64,000 bases of DNA from contig CAXTRQ010000003.1 of assembly GCA_964246705.1 (NCBI GenBank), forward strand, positions 20,772 through 84,771. Direction: 5' to 3'. Below, piece by piece: positions 1 through 8,300 of this stretch; within the stretch, counting starts at the first letter, position 1, and every line of letters begins with the position of its first letter. The stretch comes from DASZCR01 sp964246705 (lineage in GTDB: Bacteria > Acidobacteriota > Blastocatellia > Pyrinomonadales > Pyrinomonadaceae). Under the pieces are notes generated by a model that ran no database searches, was not told the origin of the DNA, and saw only the letters and a list, made by a program, of their open reading frames with translations. The translations under genes were made by a program, and so were the position numbers.

Positions 1-2012
1 GACGCCGCGTGACGGTGTAAGACTTCGCGTTGAGTCTTGTTGTTATCCACGATCAAAACGCGCACGCCCTTGAGCGCAGAGGCGGCTGAGACAGGAGGCG
101 TCGTGAGGCCTTTCAACTGCTTTTCAAACAGGGCGGTGAACCAAAAAGTCGAGCCTTGACCTTCAACGCTTTCGATGCCGATCTCGCCGCCCATCAGTTC
201 GACGATGTTTTTAGAGATGACAAGTCCCAGTCCCGTGCCGCCGTACCTGCGTGTGGTGGAGCCGTCAGCTTGGGTGAAAGGTTGAAAAAGCTGCTGCTGC
301 CCGTCCTTGCTGATGCCGATGCCCGTGTCTCTGATGATGAAGCGAACTAAAACGTGCGAGGAAGTTTCGGTATCCGCTCTGACTCCGATGAACACCTCCC
401 CCTCGTCAGTGAACTTTACCGCGTTGCCGATCAGGTTGGTTAAGACCTGTCGCAAGCGCAACGAATCGCCGCAGAGGCGGGCGGGCATACCGGGGTCAAC
501 GAAGGAGATAAACTCAATGCCTTTGGCTTGAGCGTTTTCGGTGACCACTTCGACCACGCTTTCAATAGTCGTGCGGAGGTCGAATCCGAGGTTCTCGAAT
601 CTCATCTTGCCCGCTTCGATTTTTGAGAAGTCGAGGATGTCGTTAATGATTGCCAGCAGGACGCGTGCGCTCGACTCGATGGATTCGGCGAACTCTCTCT
701 GGAAGGAATCCAATTCCGTATTCAACAAGAGGCCGGTCATCCCGATTACTCCGTTTATCGGCGTGCGGATTTCGTGGCTCATGTTCGCCAGAAACTCTGC
801 CTTCGACCGGGCTGCCTCCAACGCCGTGTCGCGTGCCTCGGCTAAGTCGGCTTCGCTCGCCTTTCGTTTGGTGATGTCGCGGATGACGCACACCAGCCCG
901 CCGTCTTCGAGTCGGGCGAGGGAAATCTCCTGCGGGTAAGTCGCCCCGTCGCACTTTTTGGCGAGCGCTTCACCGCGCCACGTGCCAGCCCTTTCGACCG
1001 CAGGGAGAATGCCCTCACTTAATCTTCTAAACTCTTGCTCGTCGTAGAGAATCTCAAGAGGTTTCCCCAGCAACTCTTCGGCGCTCTCACAGAGGTTGAT
1101 TCGCATATAGGCATCGTTGACAAAAACGAACTCCCGCTGCGGGTTGAGAATGGCGATGCCATCCATCGAGGCTTTGATCGCCGCCGACTGTTGTTGAAGC
1201 AGTTGCTCCGCACGCTTTTTCTTCGTGATATTGCGAGCGATGGCTGACATGCCGACTATTTCGCCGGAGTTGTCTTTAATCGGGGAGATGGTCAGAGAGA
1301 CATCAATGAGTCTGCCGTCCTTCGTTGCCCGCACCGTCTCGAAGTGGTCGATGCGTTCTCCCTGCCTAATGCGCTCGAAGATTTGCACGGCGCTGTCCTG
1401 ACGCTCCGGCGGAACCAGCATCGAGATGGGACTGCCTAACGCCTCTTCAGGCGAGTAGCCGTACATCCGCTCGGCTCCCGTGTTCCAGCACATAATCTTG
1501 CCATCTAATGTTCCCCCGGAAATCGCGTCGTTGGACGATTCAACAATGGATGCTAACTGGGCGAGTTTATCCTCTGCGCGCCGGCGCTCATTAATCTGCT
1601 CCTCAAGTATGGCGCTGTTTTGCACAAGAGCAGCCATCCGCTCTTTGACTTCTACCTCCAACCCTGCACGAGCAATCTTCAAGTTGTTCCGCGTCGTGCA
1701 AAGGAGAGTTATCAAAGTCCCTTCGATGAGGAACAATATCAGGCGAATGTGCTGGTCGGCTGCTTTACCAAAGAAGGTATGAGTCGGTGAGAGAAAAAAG
1801 TAGTCGCTGAGCATGGCGGCTGCGAGAGTGGCTAAAAGACCCGGCCCTAATCCTCCGAGCCATGCACTCAGCATCACCCCGCTCAAGAACAACAGGAATG
1901 GGGTCTCCTTCTCGATGAACGGCGATAGCTCCAGCTTAATCAGAAGAACCACGGAAATGATGATCAGCGCCGCCAAATAATAACGAAGAGAAAGACGTGA
2001 AGCTTTCAACAT
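1..2012 (-). CDS. Hybrid sensor histidine kinase, 5' portion (C-terminus off the left edge)
   Basis: An open frame of 670 codons starts at the ATG at 2012 and runs off the window. Reading it shows an N-terminal membrane region with hydrophobic helices of the KdpD/DUF4118 kind (residues ~10-100), a short coiled coil, PAS domains at ~140-255, ~265-345 and ~345-385, a HisKA domain with the phospho-histidine in FLANMSHEIRTP (~411), an HATPase with N-box LTNLIGNAVKF (~527) and G-box GTGLGL (~594), then the start of a receiver domain at ~648. It should autophosphorylate at the membrane and pass phosphate to its own receiver. In the receiver the usual acidic pair reads VDNN, so one acidic residue is replaced by Asn; this could weaken Mg2+ binding. 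The divergent regulator at 2655 is a possible partner. Domain assignment is firm; the signal sensed is unknown. Confidence 0.93.
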   Translation of the reverse strand, partial: MLKASRLSLRYYLAALIIISVVLLIKLELSPFIEKETPFLLFLSGVMLSAWLGGLGPGLLATLAAAMLSDYFFLSPTHTFFGKAADQHIRLILFLIEGTLITLLCTTRNNLKIARAGLEVEVKERMAALVQNSAILEEQINERRRAEDKLAQLASIVESSNDAISGGTLDGKIMCWNTGAERMYGYSPEEALGSPISMLVPPERQDSAVQIFERIRQGERIDHFETVRATKDGRLIDVSLTISPIKDNSGEIVGMSAIARNITKKKRAEQLLQQQSAAIKASMDGIAILNPQREFVFVNDAYMRINLCESAEELLGKPLEILYDEQEFRRLSEGILPAVERAGTWRGEALAKKCDGATYPQEISLARLEDGGLVCVIRDITKRKASEADLAEARDTALEAARSKAEFLANMSHEIRTPINGVIGMTGLLLNTELDSFQREFAESIESSARVLLAIINDILDFSKIEAGKMRFENLGFDLRTTIESVVEVVTENAQAKGIEFISFVDPGMPARLCGDSLRLRQVLTNLIGNAVKFTDEGEVFIGVRADTETSSHVLVRFIIRDTGIGISKDGQQQLFQPFTQADGSTTRRYGGTGLGLVISKNIVELMGGEIGIESVEGQGSTFWFTALFEKQLKGLTTPPVSAASALKGVRVLIVDNNKTQREVLHRHAA

Positions 2013-2654
2013 AAGCTGGCCTCCGTAGAGCGTAGTGGATACTTCAGGAGTGCGGGTGTCTTACAGGCTAGTATTACCGATACGGGGGCCGAAAGATAGT
2101 GCCGCGTTGTGGCGAATTTGTCGCGGGTCAAAATAATCTTCGCGGGGCATCCTCATTGCGAATAGTTACCTTTGAATGTTGACATGGCGGGCTTGGCAAT
2201 TTACTATGCGCCCGATTATCCGAACTGCTGCGCGACAACATATTAGAAAAGATAGTGCCGATTCGTTTCGGTAAGCATGAGGGGCCGCAGTTTTTCTCAC
2301 AGTTAATGTTCTGTAATTGAATATAGTAAGCATTGCCCCAATGAAACATTTATCCTCTACATCTCATCCGACATTACATAAGAGAAAGCGGCCTCTTGTG
2401 CGCAGTCGCCACCGTGCCGGCGAGGTGACGACCCGGCTCGCTGATGTGTGAGACAGATAGCAGGTGCGCCGGTTCCTGACGGGTGCGCTCGATTTAAGTT
2501 ACATCACATGAAGCTATGTCAGCCTCTAATAAGGCTGAGACCCCTCAACGGCACTTCCAACAGTCAATCATCGGGCTGAACTAGCGGTGAAGCAGAGCAC
2601 GGCTTTACCGACGCGATAGTTATTAATCAACATCCGTGCGCTGGAGAGCCATTG
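2013..2654. other. Intergenic region between divergent kinase and regulator genes
   Basis: A 642-base stretch between two divergently transcribed regulatory genes. A short minus-strand frame at 2128-2349 has no recognisable domain and no convincing ribosome site, so I do not call it. Promoters for both flanking genes must lie here, but I cannot point to a convincing -35/-10 pair. No RNA gene recognised. Confidence 0.6.
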
Positions 2655-3335
2655 ATGACAACCGCCGCCAATCTTATCCGCATTATTTTGATTGAAGACG
2701 ATGAGTTGACTCGTTTGGGGTTGCGTACTCAGATCGGGAAAGACCCGCAGATGGAAGTAGCCGGTGAAGCATCCAACCGCAAAGATGCGCTGAGAATCGC
2801 CAAGGAAAAACAGCCGGACATTATCCTGCTCGACTTAAACTTGGGCGAGGAGTCCGGACTCGAATTTCTGCCCGAACTGCTTTCAGTCGCGGCGCGCGCG
2901 CGCGTTATCGTCGTCACAGGCGGACGCGACCTTGAGGCTCATCAGCGTGCGATCAGTCATGGCGCGATGGGACTCGTCCTCAAGCAGGACGCGGTTGAGC
3001 ACGTTACCAGAGCGGTCAAGCAAGTCCATAACGGTGACGTTTGGTTCAACCGCTCAATGATGTTGAAGGTCATCACCGGAATGGCGCAGGCGAACGCGGT
3101 TAAGAAGCCTGACCCGGAGATGACCAAAATCACAACCCTCACCGAGCGCGAACGCGAGGTCATCAGTCTCGTCGGCGAGGGGTTGAAAAATAAAGCTATC
3201 GGCGACCGTCTATGCATTTCGGAAACGACGGTGCGCCATCATCTGACATCGGTCTTCGCCAAGCTTGAAGTTTCAGACCGGCTCGAATTAGTAATTTATG
3301 CCTTCAAACATGGCCTCGCCATTCTCCCTAAATGA
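2655..3335 (+). CDS. NarL/FixJ-family response regulator (REC + LuxR HTH)
   Basis: A 226-residue two-domain regulator. The receiver begins with the acidic pair in LIEDDELTR, carries the phospho-acceptor Asp in IILLDLNLGEESG (~residue 56) and the conserved Lys in LVLKQDAVE (~107). A LuxR-type helix-turn-helix follows at ~155-220 (LTEREREVISLVGEG, then ISETTVRHHLTSVFAKL). It is expected to bind DNA as a dimer when phosphorylated. I use the ATG at 2655 rather than the TTG directly before it, because GGAG at 2643-2646 is 8 bases from the ATG. It is divergent from the hybrid kinase at 1-2012, which may be its partner, but hybrid kinases often phosphorylate other targets. Family call is firm; regulon unknown. 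Confidence 0.93.
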   Translation: MTTAANLIRIILIEDDELTRLGLRTQIGKDPQMEVAGEASNRKDALRIAKEKQPDIILLDLNLGEESGLEFLPELLSVAARARVIVVTGGRDLEAHQRAISHGAMGLVLKQDAVEHVTRAVKQVHNGDVWFNRSMMLKVITGMAQANAVKKPDPEMTKITTLTEREREVISLVGEGLKNKAIGDRLCISETTVRHHLTSVFAKLEVSDRLELVIYAFKHGLAILPK

Positions 3336-3374
3336 GCGGGTCGGAGCCGCGTCAGGGGTTTGTGATGACTGAGA

Positions 3375-3836
3375 TTAAGGATTGAGAAAACGATGGCGAA
3401 GGATCGCTGCTGCCACACCGCATGAGCCGTCGGGTTTCAATTCAGACCGCAACACCACACAGCGCAGGGCGAGGCGTGGCGCGCTCGCTATAGGCAACCG
3501 CTGGTGCGTGAGCCTCGTCACGATAAAAATGGCCGCGCCGGAAGGAATGCGCTGCCTGAGCCGCATGTACAGACCACCGGCACTGACGTTATCAAGCGCC
3601 GTCTCAACCTCGAATACCTCACCGCCACCGTCAACCCCTCGGACTATCGAAGCAAAAGGCCCTTGCAGCCGTGGCTTAATCCGTCGCTCTGCCCTTCTGT
3701 AAATGATTGAGGTCGTCGTATCAGAACTCAGGCCGTCAATCTCCGGGTCGCTTTTCCCGCTTGTGTATTTCACCTCTCCAAAGTGCCCCGGAAGTTTCAT
3801 TACTAAGTGAAAGCTCGTTGCGCTGGGGCGCAACAT
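3375..3836 (-). CDS. PilZ-domain protein (c-di-GMP receptor type)
   Basis: A 153-residue protein whose second half is a PilZ domain: the arginine motif in YRRAERRIKPR and, about 25 residues on, DNVSAGGLY, which fits the [DN]xSxxG motif that grips cyclic di-GMP. The frame stays open upstream into the preceding regulator gene, but the ATG at 3836 has an AAAGGGG ribosome site six bases away, so I start there; this leaves 121 bases after the regulator stop. It lies downstream of the sigma-54 activator on the same strand. A second PilZ protein at 14354-14734 shares its layout (AERR.KPRL.GPF, DN.SA.GLY.RL), so the two are paralogues. Likely role: c-di-GMP-responsive adaptor; target unknown. Confidence 0.87.
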   Translation of the reverse strand: MLRPSATSFHLVMKLPGHFGEVKYTSGKSDPEIDGLSSDTTTSIIYRRAERRIKPRLQGPFASIVRGVDGGGEVFEVETALDNVSAGGLYMRLRQRIPSGAAIFIVTRLTHQRLPIASAPRLALRCVVLRSELKPDGSCGVAAAILRHRFLNP

Positions 3837-3957
3837 GGGGAACCCCTTTCTAGTCGTGTCTCTTTCCGCATACTTAACAGCAATTGTTTCAACAGCAAGC
3901 GCGCAACTCTGCGGAGTGGATAAAAATTTCAACGTGCAGTCAGGAAAAGCGCAATCT

Positions 3958-5163
3958 TCAAGCAGCCCGCTCATTGCCTCGCTCAGATGACACGTCGAAC
4001 TTCCTAAAGCTCGATACCTCTGCATGAGCCAGACGCGGTATTTCAGTGAACGCTCGTGCGGAAGCATCGGCGAGCCTGTTGGCTGTCATCCCATACTCTT
4101 TTAGTTTGCGATATAGCGTGCGCCGATCAATGCCAAGCACGGACGCCGCATTTAGTTGATGTCCGCCACAGCGTTCGAGCACGGAGAGAATATAGCGGCG
4201 TTCAAGTTCAGCCAGCGTCTCGCCATGGCGCATACATTCCAACAGCATGTCGCAGTTGCCCGCGTCGCTCTGGAGCACGTCCGGGGGCAAGTCATCAAGC
4301 CCCAACTCATCACCTGAGCCGATGGCTAACGCATACTCGATGGTGTTCTCCAACTCCCGCACGTTCCCCGGCCAACGGCAGGCCATTAGGGCGCGCATCG
4401 CGGCGGCGGAGAAACTTCGCGGGCGGTTGCCGCTATGTTCGGCGCGGTTTCGTAGGAAGTGGTCAACGAGAAGCCTGACGTCTTCATCACCGCGCTCGCG
4501 CAAGTCCGGCACGCGCAACGGCACGACGCGCAGACGAAACAGCAGGTCAGCCCGAAATGTTCCTTCGGCGACGGCACGCTGAAGGTCACGATTGGTCGCC
4601 GAGATGATGCGTACATCAACGGGGATTGTCTCACGCCCGCCGACGCGCCGCAGGCTGCGTTCCTGCAACACGCGCAGAAGTTTCACTTGCGCTGAGAGCG
4701 GGAGCGCATCCACTTCGTCGAGGAAGAGCGTTCCGCCCGACGCGCTCTCGATAAGACCGCGCCGGGTTTCATTTGCTCCGGTGAACGTACCGCGTTGGTG
4801 ACCGAACAGTTCCGTTTCGAGAAGTGTTTCGGGGATAGCCGCACAATTGATGTCAACAAAGGGCGCTTTGCGGCGCGGGCTTTGTGCATGAATTGAACGC
4901 GCGACCAATTCCTTACCAGTGCCGGTCGCCCCCGTGATGAGAACCGAACTGCTGGTCGGCGCAACCCGCTCGATGATTGTAAACAGGTGTTTCATCACGG
5001 GCGAGCAGCCGACGAGCGGCGAGGTCGAATGAGGTCTCAGCGGTGTGACCTCCGCCGTCGCCTGCGCGGTGCTGTTTCGGTCGCGCCCGTAGGCGTTTCG
5101 TTCAGACCACATCGCGTCTTTATCATCAAAGGATTTGTGAGAAGTCTGAGAGTAAGGTGACAT
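3958..5163 (-). CDS. Sigma-54-dependent transcriptional activator, no receiver domain
   Basis: A 401-residue enhancer-binding protein. After ~55 residues with no recognisable sensor comes the AAA+ domain: Walker A GATGTGKE, the sigma-54 contact loop as GTFTGA (a Ser/Ala-for-Thr variant of GAFTGA), Walker B GGTLFLDEVD and arginine-finger region RADLLFRL. A Fis-type helix-turn-helix sits near the C-terminus (LNAASVLGIDRRTLYRKLKEYG). The usual REC or GAF input domain is absent, so activity is probably controlled by expression or by a partner protein. I prefer the ATG at 5163, preceded by GAGGG, over a TTG 27 bases upstream. The PilZ gene at 3375-3836 follows on the same strand. GTFTGA instead of GAFTGA is worth noting, since that residue touches sigma-54. 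Confidence 0.93.
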   Translation of the reverse strand: MSPYSQTSHKSFDDKDAMWSERNAYGRDRNSTAQATAEVTPLRPHSTSPLVGCSPVMKHLFTIIERVAPTSSSVLITGATGTGKELVARSIHAQSPRRKAPFVDINCAAIPETLLETELFGHQRGTFTGANETRRGLIESASGGTLFLDEVDALPLSAQVKLLRVLQERSLRRVGGRETIPVDVRIISATNRDLQRAVAEGTFRADLLFRLRVVPLRVPDLRERGDEDVRLLVDHFLRNRAEHSGNRPRSFSAAAMRALMACRWPGNVRELENTIEYALAIGSGDELGLDDLPPDVLQSDAGNCDMLLECMRHGETLAELERRYILSVLERCGGHQLNAASVLGIDRRTLYRKLKEYGMTANRLADASARAFTEIPRLAHAEVSSFRKFDVSSERGNERAA

Positions 5164-5245
5164 GATGCCCTCGTTTCCAAGTATCTTCAAATCGAGTTAG
5201 CAAACTTGTTCGGATTTATCACTACCGCTGTAGAAGTTTCGAGTC

Positions 5246-5277
5246 GGGGGGGGGGGGGCCCCCCCCCCCCCCCCCCC
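5246..5277. other. G13/C19 homopolymer junction, probable assembly artefact
   Basis: Thirteen G (5246-5258) are followed directly by nineteen C (5259-5277). A perfect G-run/C-run palindrome of this kind is typical of poly-G read tails from two-colour Illumina chemistry merged head to head. If so, the order of the sigma-54 activator relative to the giant surface-protein gene is not proven by this scaffold. Confidence 0.7.
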
Positions 5278-5315
5278 GCCTCGATGGATTTGCCGTTCGA
5301 GCGTTAAGGCTCGCC

Positions 5316-8300
5316 CTACTCGTTCCTTTCCAGCTTGAGGTTGTCGAAGACGGCGCTGCCGGGCGTGCTGTTGCCCGTGCCCCAAGCTCCGGCAAACAGA
5401 ATCGTCCGCATGTTATCGAGCGGGAAGTTAACCTTGACCGTCTTCAACGTCGTCCACGTCGCGCCGTCGGCGCTGGACTCAAAGTTCATCGTGTTCGCAG
5501 CAGCATTGTGGCGGAAGCGCCAGAAACGGTTAGCCGCCGTGTAATTGAAGTTCGTTCGATCCATTACCCCGTTCGTGACGGCGTCGCAGACGAAGGTGTT
5601 GGCCCCCGTGATAACAACGTGGAAATAGTTGCTGTCGTTGCGTATCAGGCGGAAGTAGGTTTCCGCCCACGCGCCGCCGACGTTGGTCGCCTGCGGTATC
5701 TCGACGCTCAGCGTCTCATTCCAGAAGTTAATCTGCGGGACTGAGATGAGGCCGTTGTAGGAGGCGGTGTTCGGCTGGAGCGTCATTTCTATGTGCTGGT
5801 TCTGCTCGCGTACGGTGACGTAAGCAGCCGGGTTGAGCACTTGCCAGAGCGACGTGTTGAGCGAGTTGTCGTTGAAGTTGTCGGTCGTCTTAAGGAGCGT
5901 GGTGCGCTCCACCTTAAGGTTGTCGAAAATCGCCGTGCCGGGGGTTGTCGAGTTGGTGTTCGTCCACTTCCCGGCGGTCAGCCGCACGCGCATCGAGGTG
6001 ATTGCGAGCGGGCGCGGAGCCGTGCGCTGCACGACCCATGTAATGTTGTCGGCGCTCGTCTCCCACACAATCTCGTCGCCTGCAATGTCGTGACGGATGC
6101 GCCAGAAGCGATGCTGCGCCGGGTCGTAGGGCACGTAGGTGCGCGAGCGCACGCCGTTGACGCTGTACTGGAAGATGATGTTACCGCCGGAGACGACAGT
6201 GATGATGTTGTTGCTATCATCAATACTCAACTGCAAGTGCGTCTCGGAACTGCCCGTGGTTGATTGCAAGACCTCGACGGCAGCAGAAGTGTTCGTGAAG
6301 TCTATGCTGTTGGCCGAAGTGAACCCGTTATAGCCCGTGGCTTGGGGAGCCGGGGCAATCTCCAAGTGCTGGTTCTGTTCGAGGGCAGTGACGACCGAAT
6401 TCGCGTCGTCAATGTTCCACTTCGCAACGTCGCGTGTGTTGTCGTTGAAGTTGTCGCTCAGGAGAATCCGCGAGGGCGGATTGTCTTCGGCGAGATAGTT
6501 GTCAAAGATGGCCGTGATGGTCGGTGTCGTGGCTGTGTACTTACCTGCGAAGAGTTGGGTCTGCATCTTTGTAATGTTGAACCTACGCGCAGACGTGTGC
6601 CGCACCGTCCACTTGAGGCCGTCGGGACTCGTCTCCCAGTTAACGGTGTCGGTGGCCGGGTCGTGACGAATGCGCCAGAAGCGATGCTGCGCCGGGTCAA
6701 TATTGATGACCGTGCGCGAGGCGACGACGCCGTTGACGCGATCCTGCATGAGTAGATTCGGGCCGCCAACGACGAACATCATATCGTTCTGCGCCGTAGT
6801 GCTCTTGTCGGCAAGCAGGAAGTAAGTCTCGATGCCGTAGTTCGGCGTTGTCTGAACCGCCTCGACAGTGGCGCGACGATTCGTCAGGTTGAAGTTGGTG
6901 CGAGCAAAGTAGCCATCGTAGCCGGTAGTGCTAGGCGGCGGCGTCACCTGAAGTTGTCCGTTCTGCTCGACGATGGTCATGTCGGGCGCGCCCGCAACGT
7001 ACCACTTCGAGGTATCCATCGAGTTATCATTGAAATCGTCGCGGGTCTCGACGCTGGCAACTGTAATGGTCTTGCTGACGGTGACCGCGCCGCCATCCTT
7101 ATCCGTCACGCTCAAAGTCACGACGTAAGTGCCGCCTTCGTCCGGCGTGAAACTGTAGCTGTTGACACCCTGAGCGGGACTGATCGAACTCTGGGAGTAT
7201 GAACTCCCGTTTTTCGTCACCGACCAGAGGTATTTGAAGCCGGTCTTGACATCCACTTCGCCGGGGTCTGTGACCGTGCTGCCGAGGCTGATCTGCGTGC
7301 CCTCGCTGCTCTTGAGGGGCATGCCCGTGATGGTCGCCGTCGGAGCCACGTTGTTCACCGTCGTGGTGCTGCTGACGGTTCCCGCGCCACCGTCCTTGTC
7401 CGTCACCTTCAGGGTGACGACATAAGTGCCGTTGTCGTCCGGCGTGAAGCTGTAGTTGGTGAAGCCGATGGTTCCATCGCCGAGGGCGCTCTGGGCATAC
7501 GGGTTACCGTTCTTCGTTACTACCCAGAGGTACTTGAAGCCAGCCTTCATATCCACTTCGCTGGGGTCTGTGACCGTGCTGCCGAGGCTGATCTGCGTGC
7601 CCTCGTAGTTGACCCTGATGCGGATGGGCGGCATGGGGTCAATTGGCATCCTCTCGACCGGTATACTCTCAACCGGCATGCTCTCGGATTGCATGTTCGC
7701 AGGCTGCAAGGGCTTAGTCTCGATGCCCTCTGATTTGAGAACCTCGAATTGCCTGATTGACAAACCTGTGATGGTCGGTGTCGGAGCGACGTTGCTGACT
7801 ATCACGGCAGCCGTAGCTGAACCGGCAGCACCGGACTTATCGGTGACCATCACGGTCACTTTATAGGCTCCGTTGTCATTGTAGATGTGGCTCAGGCCGA
7901 AAGTCTTATCGTCGTTGAGCGCGAGCGGTTGGACGCCCGTCCCATCGCCGTAGTTAACAGTCGCCGTCCACCCATCAACGTTGTCAGGGTCGCTGAAGGA
8001 TCCCTTGCTTTCGTAGGCGCTGCCTTCAGCACTCTTCGAGTCTCCACCGGCGTCCACCTGCGGCGCGGCATTCGACTGATTAATTGTGATTTTAACCGTC
8101 ACTACGTTCGAGTCGTCCTGCGTGTCCGTTGTCTTGAAGGTCACGCTGTCCTCCCCGTGGTAGCTCGGGTCAGGCTCATACTGCACCGTCACCGTGCAAG
8201 TCAACGGCCCCTTCTCGCTGAGCGTGCATATCTGATCGTCGAGTCCGCCCGGCTTACCGCCGTTCAACTGACCGTGAGCGGGGCCGTTCACGAGGATAAA

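Noticed and set aside
2128..2349. Possible small gene in the kinase-regulator intergenic region
   Set aside because: No domain, no ribosome site and no codon bias; could be spurious.
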